64,000 bases of DNA from Cytobacillus solani (GCF_001420595.1 NZ_LJIX01000006.1:2775058-2839057), one strand, 5' to 3'. Counted from the first letter of the stretch, positions 10,002-19,162 are shown. The notes: generated by a model from the letters alone, not told the origin. Translations and numbers: made by a program.

Positions 10002-10721
10002 ATGAAAAGCTTATTTTTCACTGGATCAATACTTGTTAGTTCATTCGTACTAGCTGGCTGCAGCACTAATGTGATTACAAAAGAAGATCACGCCAACGTT
10101 CTTATAGAAAAGGACAAGGCTGAACAATTAGATGTGTCCTTGAACATCGCTGCTGGAAAATTACATGTTTCGGAAGGTGCAAAAGAATGGGTCGAAGGGG
10201 AGCTTGAATATACTACTGATATATTGAGACCTAATGTTTCCTACAAACAGTCAGGCAAAAAAGGAAAGATCGTAATCGAACATACTAATAAAAAATTTTC
10301 TGATCTTAAAGGTCCAAATATGAAGAGTAACTGGGATCTTCAACTTTCAAACAAAGTTCCAATTGATTTAAATGTAAATACAGGTGCATCTGAAACACAC
10401 CTTGATTTGCAGGGACTACAATTAAGTGATTTGAATGTGAATGTAGGTGTAGGAGATACAACCATTGATCTGTCAGGTGATTGGGAGCAGGATTTCGATG
10501 TTCAATTATCAATGGGTGTTGGAAAATCAACCATTATTTTACCTAAAGATGTCGGCGTTCAAGTTAAATCTTCCAAGGGAATCGGTCATTCTGAATTTAG
10601 AGGATTTATTTCAATGGGAGATGATGTCTATGTGAACGAGGCTTATGAAAATGCCAAGATAAAAATCAATGTCAACGCAGAATTGGGCATTGGAAAAGCA
10701 GATTTTATTATTGAAGAATAA
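10002..10721 (+). CDS. Lipoprotein with toast-rack / LiaF-like beta domain
   Basis: This 239-residue protein has a signal peptide and lipobox LAGC at about residues 17-20, so it is probably membrane-anchored and surface exposed. The mature part has repeated beta-strand units rich in alternating hydrophobic residues and Gly/Asp (NVNTGASETHLDL, NVNVGVGDTTIDL, QLSMGVGKSTIIL). This resembles the toast_rack N-terminal domain and the cell-wall-active-antibiotic-response domain of LiaF-type proteins. It begins after GGAGGA, stands alone on the plus strand and has no recognised partner. A role in envelope-stress sensing is a guess from the fold family. Confidence 0.75.
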   Translation: MKSLFFTGSILVSSFVLAGCSTNVITKEDHANVLIEKDKAEQLDVSLNIAAGKLHVSEGAKEWVEGELEYTTDILRPNVSYKQSGKKGKIVIEHTNKKFSDLKGPNMKSNWDLQLSNKVPIDLNVNTGASETHLDLQGLQLSDLNVNVGVGDTTIDLSGDWEQDFDVQLSMGVGKSTIILPKDVGVQVKSSKGIGHSEFRGFISMGDDVYVNEAYENAKIKINVNAELGIGKADFIIEE

Positions 10722-10807
10722 CGAGTTCATCAAGAAACGTGTGTTTATAAAAAGAAAAGAAAGCCATATTATAGATAGAGTTTAGTGTTTGGAAAGGAGT
10801 CAATTTG

Positions 10808-11110
10808 ATGGAATCTTTATCCCGTGAACAGCTTATTAATAATATGCAAAAATCGTTTCAGATGTATATAAATCAATATGGATTGGATGATATTGGAGTT
10901 TTTGAAGAAGAAGGCCAGGATGATCTTTACTATTTTGGCTACACAATTAAAAAGGATGGGAAAACGCATCATATTCATAGCCCGTATAAAAAAGACACAC
11001 ACGGTGGGCTTTCTCCCATAATAAACGAATGGACGATCGAATCAGATGAACCGCAAAAAACAGATCTAAAAGGATATCACAGTGTAGAGAGTGCATTTCT
11101 TGATCTATAA
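10808..11110 (+). CDS. Small acidic hypothetical protein, DUF5634-like
   Basis: This soluble protein of about 100 residues has no signal peptide. Pattern features are GLDDIGVFEEEGQDDLYYFGYTI and a C-terminal WTIESDEP segment, which I recall from a short Bacillus-only family (DUF5634). No function is known to me. The ATG at 10808 lies eight bases after GGAAAGGAG; an in-frame TTG three bases earlier is too close. Downstream, 11131-11160 holds a weak GC-rich repeat. Confidence 0.65.
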   Translation: MESLSREQLINNMQKSFQMYINQYGLDDIGVFEEEGQDDLYYFGYTIKKDGKTHHIHSPYKKDTHGGLSPIINEWTIESDEPQKTDLKGYHSVESAFLDL

Positions 11111-11228
11111 AGTGAAACATAATCAGCGAGGGTTCTCCACCATCCCCGCTGATTGCCAGTTGAATGATATGTTGCTTCAAATACTGCCATTCTAGCTGTT
11201 ATTTTTATTTCACCTAGCTGTACCGATT

Positions 11229-11570
11229 TTATAGCTTTTTAACAAATTCTGATTTTAACTTCATTGCACCAAATCCATCAATTTTGCAGTCAATATTATG
11301 AGCTCCATCGACTAAACGAATATTTTTTACTTTTGTACCTATTTTTAAAATGGATGAGCTCCCTTTTACCTTTAGGTCTTTAATAATAGTTATTGAATCG
11401 CCATCATTTAAGACATTTCCATTTACATCTTTAATCAATTTATTTTCCTCGGTATGGTCATTTTCAGTGTTTAAACTCCACTCATGAGCACACTCGGGAC
11501 AAACGAAAAGACTCCCATCCTCATATGTATATTCAGAATGACATTGTGGACATTTTGGCAAACCTTGCAT
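11229..11570 (-). CDS. Zinc-ribbon protein of the YjdM/PhnA family
   Basis: The protein has about 113 residues. An N-terminal zinc ribbon carries two CxxC knuckles ([13 protein letters not shown] and CPECAHEW). An SH3-like PhnA domain follows ([21 protein letters not shown]). The length is normal for the family. The ATG at 11570 is better spaced from AGGGG than the ATG two codons earlier. The family is often named for the phosphonate operon, but no phosphonate genes are here, and its biochemical role is unsettled. Confidence 0.9.
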   Translation of the reverse strand: MQGLPKCPQCHSEYTYEDGSLFVCPECAHEWSLNTENDHTEENKLIKDVNGNVLNDGDSITIIKDLKVKGSSSILKIGTKVKNIRLVDGAHNIDCKIDGFGAMKLKSEFVKKL

Positions 11571-11748
11571 GAACATTTTCCCCTATTCGTAATTATTTTT
11601 CTATTTTCTTACGGTACAGAAAATCTTAATCATTGAATAGACCATCTGCACACTCTCTTATCTTACAGTAAAACTTGATACAAAAATAGATAGATTAGGG
11701 GATGATGGGAAATCATTAACAATAAACTATTTTGTATCATTTTCTACG

Positions 11749-11790
11749 CAACAAAAATAATGTGTAGACCTTTAACATTATTTTTTGTTG
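11749..11790 (-). terminator. Probable terminator hairpin after the DUF2187 gene
   Basis: The inverted repeat CAACAAAAATAATGT / ACATTATTTTTTGTTG lies just downstream of the leftward DUF2187 gene. Its stem is A/T-rich and supplies the U-tract itself, so termination is plausible but not certain. Confidence 0.5.
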
Positions 11791-11797
11791 CTTCTTA

Positions 11798-12019
11798 CTA
11801 AATCAATTTATAGTTCTTGTGATTGACAACCGTTTTTATCGGTTCGTCCGTTTTTGTATTTACTCCGATTTCTACAATGACTGAGTTATCCCGAAGGACA
11901 ATTACTTTTCCTTTTTTCCCTTTTGCCTCCCCTTTAATAATTTGTATCATGTCACCCATATTTGGTTTTTTCGTGTTCTTCACTTTGCTATCCTGTTTTT
12001 TAGTCATATCTTCAGCCAT
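11798..12019 (-). CDS. DUF2187 family small protein (YkvS-like)
   Basis: This 73-residue protein has a Lys-rich N-terminal tail and a KOW/SH3-like core (GDMIQIIKGEAKGKKGKVIVL) and ends in the family motif TVVNHKNYKLI. The C-terminal pattern matches DUF2187, found in Bacillus YkvS. No function is known. It is monocistronic on the minus strand and divergent from the riboswitch-controlled hydrolase gene. Confidence 0.8.
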   Translation of the reverse strand: MAEDMTKKQDSKVKNTKKPNMGDMIQIIKGEAKGKKGKVIVLRDNSVIVEIGVNTKTDEPIKTVVNHKNYKLI

Positions 12020-12179
12020 TTTGCATACCCCATTTTTTCATCTATTGAGTAAGTGAATCAATTTCCTTCATTTTTAGTATGACCAAAATTCTTCTCCATA
12101 CAACTTTATACGAAATTGCTTAACAACAATCTTTGAGTAAAGATGTCAAAAGTCACTTTAATGAAAAAGACTTTTGAAC

Positions 12180-12185
12180 TATAAT
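12180..12185 (+). promoter_or_regulatory. -10 element driving the riboswitch-hydrolase transcript
   Basis: A perfect TATAAT lies about seven bases before the expected 5' end of the c-di-GMP aptamer. A good TTGACA at 17 bp spacing is not visible (only TTTAAT), so the -35 assignment is open. Confidence 0.5.
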
Positions 12186-12188
12186 AAA

Positions 12189-12272
12189 AGCAATAGCAAA
12201 TCAATTGAAAAATTGAGACGCAAAACCACAGATCTAAGGTAGTCATACTATGATGGCTGGGTTGCCGTATTT
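12189..12272 (+). ncRNA. Cyclic-di-GMP-I (GEMM-I) riboswitch before the Pel-type hydrolase gene
   Basis: The stretch matches the class I c-di-GMP aptamer in order: GCAAA; a hairpin TCAATT-GAAA-AATTGA with the GAAA tetraloop; GACGCAAAAC; CTAAGG (tetraloop-receptor side); then GATGGCTGGGTTGCCG closing the second helix. It sits right after a TATAAT and about 40 bp before the start codon at 12311. No T-tract terminator lies between aptamer and gene. A short possible pairing, CTCTTAC with GTAAAGGAG, could hide the ribosome binding site, so control may be translational. I cannot tell on from off. Confidence 0.93.
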
Positions 12273-12310
12273 ACTCTTACATAAGATAAATCGTAAAGGA
12301 GCTCTACCCT

Positions 12311-13138
12311 ATGTTTAAGAAAACCTTTCTCGCTCTTCAGTTTATTTTTCCACTTCTATTAACCCAATGCTTTCCTGCAATGGGACAAGCACAAAACCCT
12401 TTATTGGACGTTAATAATTATCAAATTTACTATGGTCATGTAAATGATGTAAAAACCAAACAGCTTGGCAAAAATGATCTGGTTGTTATTGAGCCTCACG
12501 AAACAACAAAAGAACAAGTGGCTGAATTGAAAAAAAGCGGCACAATAACACTCGGTTATATTAGCATTATGGAATTGCAGGACTGGGATGAGGCGTTTGT
12601 AGCCAAAATACAGGAAGATGACTATTTAAAAGTTAACGGTCAAAAGGTCTATGTTGAGGATTGGGATACCTATCTAATGGATATCACTAATAAGCATTAT
12701 CAACAATTATTGCTTGAAGAAATTGAAGAAGAAATTATTCAAAAGCAGTTTGACGGGATCATTTTAGACACTGTTGGCGATATTGATGATTTTTACAGCG
12801 ATAACGAGGAATTGGCCGCAGACCTCCGTAATGGGTATGTCGAGCTTCTTCAAGTCATAACAAGTAAACATAAAGAATTGCTGTTACTGCAAAATTGGGG
12901 ATTCGAAACTTTGAAAACTGCTTCAAAGGATTACGTGGATGCGATTATGTGGGAAGGCTTTAATAAAGAGCGTTTAACGAATAGCAGATGGGGACAAAAT
13001 TGGATCAAATATTTCCAAACCCTGCAAAAGGAAGATAATATTGCAGTATTTACTGTGGCACCTAATAAAAGCAGTGCAAATTACAGTAAAAAGCAAGGCT
13101 TCGTTTCATACGAGAACAAAAATAGTATCTATAATTAA
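12311..13138 (+). CDS. Secreted glycoside hydrolase, GH114/PelA-hydrolase-like
   Basis: This 275-residue protein has a signal peptide probably cleaved after AMGQA (residues 1-27). The mature part is a TIM-barrel of the COG2342 / endo-alpha-1,4-polygalactosaminidase type, the fold related to the hydrolase half of PelA. Visible landmarks are VVIEPHE, TLGYISIMELQDWDE, FDGIILDTVGD near residue 152 and DAIMWEGFN near 215, whose acidic residues are candidates for the active site. It is transcribed toward the pel operon and is the only hydrolase in the locus. The operon's own PelA-like protein lacks this domain. Cleavage of a GalNAc-rich polymer such as Pel is inferred. Confidence 0.82.
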   Translation: MFKKTFLALQFIFPLLLTQCFPAMGQAQNPLLDVNNYQIYYGHVNDVKTKQLGKNDLVVIEPHETTKEQVAELKKSGTITLGYISIMELQDWDEAFVAKIQEDDYLKVNGQKVYVEDWDTYLMDITNKHYQQLLLEEIEEEIIQKQFDGIILDTVGDIDDFYSDNEELAADLRNGYVELLQVITSKHKELLLLQNWGFETLKTASKDYVDAIMWEGFNKERLTNSRWGQNWIKYFQTLQKEDNIAVFTVAPNKSSANYSKKQGFVSYENKNSIYN

Positions 13139-13140
13139 TA

Positions 13141-13173
13141 AAAGGTCTGCCTTTTTTCCCGAGGCTGACCTTT
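13141..13173. terminator. Shared hairpin between the hydrolase gene and the pel operon
   Basis: AAAGGTCTGCC pairs with GGCTGACCTTT between the two convergent stop codons. Tails are only weakly U-rich on either strand, so termination efficiency is uncertain. Confidence 0.5.
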
Positions 13174-13185
13174 CATATTATGAAA

Positions 13186-13866
13186 TTAAGATGCATAATC
13201 ACCGCTGTATTGAACAAGCGATACATCTTTAACCCCTTCTAGATTCGATAATTTATGAACAAATGCGGTATTATCCACCTTAAGCTTGATTTTTAATGTT
13301 AGCTCTGTCCAATTATTTCGAACAATTTTCGATTTCAGATCATAATTGAACTTAACAACCTGTGCTTTAATCTCATCGTAGGCCATTTCGTCATAATGAA
13401 TCACTAATAAATACGTTTCGTCCTTCCATTTCTTTTTTGAAAGGAAGAAGACAGCGATGGAAATAAAAATGGATCCAAAAATCGCTACTGGATATACGTT
13501 TGCTCCAATCGCAATACCTGCTGTAATCGCCCAAAACAAAAACACGATATCCAGCGGGTCCTTCAGTGCTGTCCGAAAACGTACGATACTTAATGCTCCA
13601 ACCATCCCTAAGGACAGAACGATATTCGTGCTTATTGTCATAATGACAAGAGAAGTAATCATCGTCATTAAAACGAGTGTTACATTGAAATTATGACTAT
13701 AAACAACACTTCGAAACGTTTTCTTATACACATAATAAATAAATAGTCCAACAATGAATGAAGCAAGTGTTCCAAAGAAAATTTCTAGAACCGATACACT
13801 TGTAAATGTATCTGAATTTAAAATACTTTTTTTGATAATGTCATCAAAATTTATCCGATCACTCAT
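13186..13866 (-). CDS. DUF4956 membrane protein, last gene of the pel operon
   Basis: This 226-residue protein has four predicted membrane helices in the first 150 residues (around 25-45, 60-85, 108-122 and 127-145). A conserved loop GALSIVRFRTALKDPLD sits between them and is the hallmark of DUF4956. A soluble C-terminal domain of about 75 residues resembles an ACT-like alpha/beta fold. Function is unknown. It follows the VTC-domain gene by 22 bp. The trio CotH-VTC-DUF4956 probably acts as one unit at the membrane, by synteny only. Confidence 0.88.
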   Translation of the reverse strand: MSDRINFDDIIKKSILNSDTFTSVSVLEIFFGTLASFIVGLFIYYVYKKTFRSVVYSHNFNVTLVLMTMITSLVIMTISTNIVLSLGMVGALSIVRFRTALKDPLDIVFLFWAITAGIAIGANVYPVAIFGSIFISIAVFFLSKKKWKDETYLLVIHYDEMAYDEIKAQVVKFNYDLKSKIVRNNWTELTLKIKLKVDNTAFVHKLSNLEGVKDVSLVQYSGDYAS

Positions 13867-13888
13867 ATAAATATGTCCTCTCTCTACA

Positions 13889-14587
13889 CTATTGCTTATA
13901 ATAGGTCATGCCTGCTTCCCGGCAAATCACATACTTGGAAATGGCTGAGCGCTGATGGCTATCGAGCTGCAGAATATCTCGAATGTAGTCTGGCAAATAA
14001 GTATTAAATTTTACTTCCATAATCATTAAAGGTTCGTGTAGCGCTTCAATTGTAACGATATCCTTTTCAAAGATATCGATCGAATTAATACCCGCACTTA
14101 AATACTTATCAAAGGTGATTCGTACATCCTCGATATCTTCCTTATAAGCCTCTCTCACATAATCGACAATGATTTTGGGCGACATATGCTGGGTTCTCAT
14201 AAATAGATAAAAATCCTTTGCAACACTGTTATTTTTATCAAGTAAAAAATCATAATCCCACATTAATAACCGCTCATATTCATCTCTTGATATAGATATG
14301 GATTCTTTGTTAATCATCTCTCCATACCGATTCTTTTTTTCAAGCTTGATGATGTGATCACTTTGATTATATATACGGACCCGCAACTTTTTCCTCTTAT
14401 AAATGCCATAATTTTTTTCAAACAAGTCACTATCATACACATTGTCAAAATAAAGACTGCGAATGTGATATCCCTCTTCATTCACCATGTTCACGTCTCT
14501 TTTAAGTACTATTTGTAATTTTTTTCTTAAAAGCTCATACTCTCTGACATTAATATAAAACTTCAATTCATGTCGTAACTTTTTCAT
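13889..14587 (-). CDS. VTC-domain protein (polyphosphate polymerase-like)
   Basis: This 232-residue soluble protein has the VTC/CYTH-like tunnel fold: HELKFYI at the N-terminus, IRSLYFDN, KLRVRIYN, IKLEKKNR, PKIIVDYVREAY, VRITFDK, IMEVKFN and a C-terminal SKYV. These alternating basic and acidic strands build the tunnel that in yeast Vtc4 makes polyphosphate from ATP. Whether this bacterial member polymerises phosphate or only binds phosphorylated ligands cannot be told from sequence. It lies 28 bp after the CotH gene and 22 bp before the DUF4956 gene. Confidence 0.9.
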   Translation of the reverse strand: MKKLRHELKFYINVREYELLRKKLQIVLKRDVNMVNEEGYHIRSLYFDNVYDSDLFEKNYGIYKRKKLRVRIYNQSDHIIKLEKKNRYGEMINKESISISRDEYERLLMWDYDFLLDKNNSVAKDFYLFMRTQHMSPKIIVDYVREAYKEDIEDVRITFDKYLSAGINSIDIFEKDIVTIEALHEPLMIMEVKFNTYLPDYIRDILQLDSHQRSAISKYVICREAGMTYYKQ

Positions 14588-14615
14588 TCTTTACTTCCCT
14601 TTAGTCATTAATAAA

Positions 14616-16307
14616 TTAATTAACGATCATTTTTTTGACCCCAAAATATTTTGATCCATCCTCATCCTCATAAAGATCAAAGGCTGTTTGAACATTATTT
14701 TTTGCATCTTTTGCAACAACTCGCCAATAATAAGTCCCTTTTGATAGCTGATAAGCGTATTGCGTTTCTATCATATCTTTTTTCTCGTGAACGATATGTG
14801 AAAATGCTGGATCTGTACTTATTTGCAGCGTATAGAATAAATCATCTCCTTGGATATCGTAGGATGGGTCCCATGTAAATACATGTTGATTTTTCTCATT
14901 TTTGTAATCATCTAAGAAAAATGGCATGGGTTTCTCAAGGTTTTTGTAGTAAACTTCCTTATTAAGCAGTGATTCATTTACAATTCCGTAATATACATCA
15001 TCAAAATCAGCAATTTCTACATCTAAGTAATCTTTATCAGGTGACTTTTTCACAAATTGACTAACTGTTTGGTAGTATTGATCTAATAATTTCTTTGTGG
15101 TTTCGGGATTAATAATTGCTGTTAGTTCTTCGATTTTCTTCGTTAACACTTCCACATTTTTTGGATCCTTGAAGAAGCGCTTATGAAGGACAGAGCCCCA
15201 GTAATTTGATAATCCATCCTGCCAATCTGCCAGTTCTGAATGTTTTTCTGCTGTAGGTGAAGACCTCCAAGCGCCATCATAATCCCAAGGGAGGAAGTAC
15301 CATTTTTCTGAATTAGATGGACAATACAAATAAAAGTTCTGTGTGGTTACATCACTATTTCCCATAAGTATGTTGGTTGCTATCCATGTTAAATAATTTT
15401 CTTTATCAAAATGACGCTCAACTACCTCATTAATATTTAATTTTTGGTTGTTAACATCATCTAACATAGTGAGTAATTTACGATGATCATTACTCCCCTT
15501 GCTTTCTAGTACCATTTCAAATTCATCTTTGTTAAATAATGAATCCGTTTCTAGCTTCAATTGGTCATGATAGCGGAAAAACTCAAAATTTGTTGCTTTA
15601 TAGAGATTCCCATTTGAATCCAGCCCATGTGCTGCAAGAAAGCGTTCATTCGCCTGCTCAATTTGTGTGTATAACCCATAGTCTTCAAATTTACCGTTTG
15701 AATCTTTTTTCGTTAAATCCTTTACATATAAATGTACAAACTGTGTACGCATGCTTGTCAAACCAGGAATTTTCGTAAAATAATCAAATGATAGTTTATT
15801 GCGGACTCTGGTCGCATCATACGGGTGTTTATTTAAATTTAACGTTTTTTGTCCTCTCCAAAGGCCAGCACTATCATACAATTTTATTTTAAAGGATTTT
15901 TGAGCAGCGACACGTGTTGACTTTCCCCTTAATTGAATCGATGCATTCATTTCTGTTTCATCGAATCCGAACAAGCCCTCTTTTATCCCCTTAGCTGTCC
16001 CCTCCTGAATCATAATATCTAGTTTAGGTGAGGTAGTCTCACTATTATGAATACTATACCAATTATTCAGTTCATAAAATGATGCTTCATTTTCTTTCCC
16101 AATCGTAATGTAAAAAGTAACGACAGAATCCTTTTTCTCAAATTCGTACAGTCGTGGATCCTCACCAAAAACTTTTTCTTCACTATCCTCTGTTTGAACT
16201 GGCGGGATCTCATTTTTATCTTCCTTATTCATTCCAATATCGTCCGTACATCCAGAAATCATCAGTATGGAAGCGATCAAAGAGAACCATAAAATATATT
16301 TTTTCAT
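14616..16307 (-). CDS. CotH-family protein kinase lipoprotein
   Basis: This 563-residue protein has a lipobox ISGC at residues 17-20, so it should be tethered outside the cell. The central CotH domain (about residues 60-400) has an N-lobe GKSTRVAAQKSFKIKLYD segment with a conserved Arg and Lys, and the metal-binding motif FLPWDYDGAW. CotH proteins are atypical kinases that phosphorylate secreted or spore proteins. A C-terminal beta domain (about 460-563, containing YYWRVVAKD) resembles fibronectin type III. It follows pelG by about 40 bp. A target in the matrix or among Pel proteins is possible but unproven. Confidence 0.9.
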   Translation of the reverse strand: MKKYILWFSLIASILMISGCTDDIGMNKEDKNEIPPVQTEDSEEKVFGEDPRLYEFEKKDSVVTFYITIGKENEASFYELNNWYSIHNSETTSPKLDIMIQEGTAKGIKEGLFGFDETEMNASIQLRGKSTRVAAQKSFKIKLYDSAGLWRGQKTLNLNKHPYDATRVRNKLSFDYFTKIPGLTSMRTQFVHLYVKDLTKKDSNGKFEDYGLYTQIEQANERFLAAHGLDSNGNLYKATNFEFFRYHDQLKLETDSLFNKDEFEMVLESKGSNDHRKLLTMLDDVNNQKLNINEVVERHFDKENYLTWIATNILMGNSDVTTQNFYLYCPSNSEKWYFLPWDYDGAWRSSPTAEKHSELADWQDGLSNYWGSVLHKRFFKDPKNVEVLTKKIEELTAIINPETTKKLLDQYYQTVSQFVKKSPDKDYLDVEIADFDDVYYGIVNESLLNKEVYYKNLEKPMPFFLDDYKNEKNQHVFTWDPSYDIQGDDLFYTLQISTDPAFSHIVHEKKDMIETQYAYQLSKGTYYWRVVAKDAKNNVQTAFDLYEDEDGSKYFGVKKMIVN

Positions 16308-16346
16308 TTTCCTAATTCCTCCAACTCACAACTCTTATTTGCCAAA

Positions 16347-17747
16347 CTAGAATTGTTTTATTTTTTTCTTCGGTATAAGCGGTTGTGAGCAAAACGTGTA
16401 ATAATCAATTCTATTTAAGTATTTGGATAATTTCCATAATGCAAACGATAAACCAATAAATGCAGTGATAAATATCGAAAAGCCATAATTTCCAATATTC
16501 AAGAAAATGAAAGTTAAAAGCATACTCCCTACTGTATAAATAATCGTTGTCCAGCTTGCCCCTTTTTGATCATCATAGTAGAGAAGTAATAAAACAACGG
16601 TATACATTATAATAAAAAAGAGAAATCCTAAAACGAAAAAGATAAATAATTGAATTTGGTCATAGGTTAGTCCTAATAAGGGAAGAAATTTTAACCCTAA
16701 TGCAATAGAGCATATCGCTACAAATAATTGAATTTCTGCAATAAAAGACAGTTCAAGCGATAAAACCTTAAACATATCTCTCTTTGCAGATAAGATATCC
16801 TTTAGAGGAAATGAGTTTAATATACGATTATAGTAGGTTTTATATGCTGTATAAAAGTTCGTTTCAACAGAAACAACAAATAATACCATCGCGGGAAGGA
16901 CACTTAAGTATGCAAAGAACACGGGTACATCATAAAAAGGTGCAATCACGAATGTATCTTCAACGATATGCTGATGCTTCCCCTGCCAGACAATAAAATT
17001 ATGACCATATAGCCCTAATGTATAGCAAAAGCCGCATATAAACAGCAAAGGATACTTCTTCATATACGATAGGAAAAGAAAGTATTTGAAATTATTCACC
17101 TTAAAGAAATCTCGAATATACTGCGTAAACTTTATCAGCATGAAAAAGAATCCAATATCCAAACAAATCATCATCGCTGTCGCACTATAAATATGAAGAA
17201 ACTTAATACAGATATAAACAGCCAAACCTGAAATAATCACACCGATTAAAAAACTTTTAACAATTTTCATATAATCCTTCAATGCAGACACATACATGCA
17301 TTGGATCCAGACGATAATCAATTCAACAAAAAGAATGTAGGAAACAATTTTAAACGTTATGTCCAATGGAGAAAAGGAAAAAAATACGAATGCACTCATA
17401 CCGCCAAGGAACACGCATATGGCAATCACACCAAACATCGAAGCTAATATATTCTCGTATTTTTCTAAGAATAGTTGATCTGCTATATACCTTGATACAA
17501 TTAAGTTAAAGCCGCCAGTAATTATTTGAGAAAAAATCAAGGCATACTGGGTTGCAGCCAAAAACAATTCTCTTTCAGCATATGGGGTATTCACAGAAAT
17601 AAGCAGCTGCTGTGCGACAGTCATGAGTAAAATGCATAATGCAAGCGGTCCGACTGTAACGATTGCAGAATAGCTATATGCACGGACATTAGCCAAAAGC
17701 CCTCGTTCATTAAACATTTTTTTTAATTGAAAACCTATCCCTGCCAT
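16347..17747 (-). CDS. pelG: PelG exopolysaccharide membrane protein
   Basis: This 466-residue protein has about twelve membrane helices. The N-terminus MAGIGFQLKKMF followed by a TVGPLALCI segment is typical of PelG, a MOP-superfamily protein that works with PelD, PelE and PelF to polymerise and export Pel across the inner membrane. Length is normal. Its start overlaps the end of pelF by 13 bp, indicating translational coupling. Confidence 0.95.
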   Translation of the reverse strand: MAGIGFQLKKMFNERGLLANVRAYSYSAIVTVGPLALCILLMTVAQQLLISVNTPYAERELFLAATQYALIFSQIITGGFNLIVSRYIADQLFLEKYENILASMFGVIAICVFLGGMSAFVFFSFSPLDITFKIVSYILFVELIIVWIQCMYVSALKDYMKIVKSFLIGVIISGLAVYICIKFLHIYSATAMMICLDIGFFFMLIKFTQYIRDFFKVNNFKYFLFLSYMKKYPLLFICGFCYTLGLYGHNFIVWQGKHQHIVEDTFVIAPFYDVPVFFAYLSVLPAMVLFVVSVETNFYTAYKTYYNRILNSFPLKDILSAKRDMFKVLSLELSFIAEIQLFVAICSIALGLKFLPLLGLTYDQIQLFIFFVLGFLFFIIMYTVVLLLLYYDDQKGASWTTIIYTVGSMLLTFIFLNIGNYGFSIFITAFIGLSFALWKLSKYLNRIDYYTFCSQPLIPKKKIKQF

Positions 17748-19162
17748 ATGCTATCCACCATATCTTTGTAGAGTTGTTTGTATTGAGCAATAAAGCTTTT
17801 TTTCGAATAAAAAAGAATCGCTCGTTCCCTTCCTATTGCCCCCATACTTTGCCTTTTCTGATCATCTTTACATAATTGAATAATAGCCCTAGCCATTTCA
17901 ACATATTGCATGACTGGAACGACGATCCCCGCTTGTCCTAAATCATCACGTTCTCCCATCAATATACCTCTGCAATTTCCTACATCTGTTGCTACAAAAG
18001 GCTTTCCACTGGCCATGCCTTCGAGAAGCACAAGTGGCTGTCCTTCACTAATACTTGATAGCACGAGAACATCCATTCGGTTAATATATTCACGAACATT
18101 CACCTCACCCGTGAATATCACATCTTCTACTTGCAAATTTTCGGCTAATTGGATGCATTCCTCATAGTATTCTTCGTCCTCATCGGTTGGACCCATAATA
18201 AAGAATTTTGAGCTTGGCAGTTCTTGTTTTACGATGGCAAAACTTTGTATCATCGTTTTAATATCCTTTATCTGCACCACACGTACAATTGCACCAATGT
18301 TTAATCCATTCTGATTAATTGCATTCCCAGTTGGCAGCTGATGATAATCTTCGGAATTCACCCCATTTGGGATGATGGATATTTTGCTTGGAGAACATCC
18401 GAGTTCTTCTTGTATCTCCATATTCTTTTGAAATAATGTGATGACTTTATCCGCAGTATCATATGCACAAGTTGACATATTGTAGAAATATTGAATCCAT
18501 AAATCTTTAAAGTACCCTTTTACCCATTGGGCTTTAATGATCTCTTCTTCTCTTTCTCTTGTATAGATCCCATGTTCAGTCATTAGAAAAGGCTTTTGGT
18601 ACATGTATTTCCCTAGGCTGCCAAGGACTCCCGCATAGCCAGTTGAAACACTATGATAGAGGTCTGCCTCTGGAAGGGGGTGCTTAATACATATTAACAA
18701 CGGCAAAACCATGGATCGCATCGACCAAAACATATCTGTAAACGGGATCTGGTCATATTTTTCTAAACATATTTCATGAACAATATCAAAGAAATCCTTG
18801 CTCTTTAAAAAATTGACCGCTGAATCAATTCTTTCCCCTGAAAACATAGATAACAGTGTGTCCCAATCAGGCTTTCTGCTATCTAACAACGATTTAAGTG
18901 CCTTTTTCTCTTTTTCTGTTAATTTATAGTCACGGCCCCACTTGTCTTCTTCCTCAGTAAAGTCATCTAAGAATACTTCCTCCACATGACTGACATTAGG
19001 GGGAAGCTGATACTTAAATTTCCCCTTTGATTTTTTTTCTGCGCCAATCGCATAAATAATAAATTCATGCTCTGACATATTTGTTAATATCGTTTGAACC
19101 CAACTTGACACCCCTCCCGTTACATATGGATAGGAGCCTTCCGCAATGATGCATATTTTCAT
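17735..19162 (-). CDS. pelF: PelF glycosyltransferase (GT4)
   Basis: This 475-residue cytosolic GT-B glycosyltransferase has the N-terminus ICIIAEGSYPYVTGGVSSW, strongly typical of PelF. The C-terminal nucleotide-sugar site includes IGAIVRVVQIKDI and the EX7E motif in SEGQPLVLLEGM. It is the polymerising transferase using UDP-GlcNAc/UDP-GalNAc in characterised Pel systems. The ATG follows the pelA stop directly (TAAATG), and the end overlaps pelG, so this is a tightly packed operon. Confidence 0.96.
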   Translation of the reverse strand: MKICIIAEGSYPYVTGGVSSWVQTILTNMSEHEFIIYAIGAEKKSKGKFKYQLPPNVSHVEEVFLDDFTEEEDKWGRDYKLTEKEKKALKSLLDSRKPDWDTLLSMFSGERIDSAVNFLKSKDFFDIVHEICLEKYDQIPFTDMFWSMRSMVLPLLICIKHPLPEADLYHSVSTGYAGVLGSLGKYMYQKPFLMTEHGIYTREREEEIIKAQWVKGYFKDLWIQYFYNMSTCAYDTADKVITLFQKNMEIQEELGCSPSKISIIPNGVNSEDYHQLPTGNAINQNGLNIGAIVRVVQIKDIKTMIQSFAIVKQELPSSKFFIMGPTDEDEEYYEECIQLAENLQVEDVIFTGEVNVREYINRMDVLVLSSISEGQPLVLLEGMASGKPFVATDVGNCRGILMGERDDLGQAGIVVPVMQYVEMARAIIQLCKDDQKRQSMGAIGRERAILFYSKKSFIAQYKQLYKDMVDSIWQG

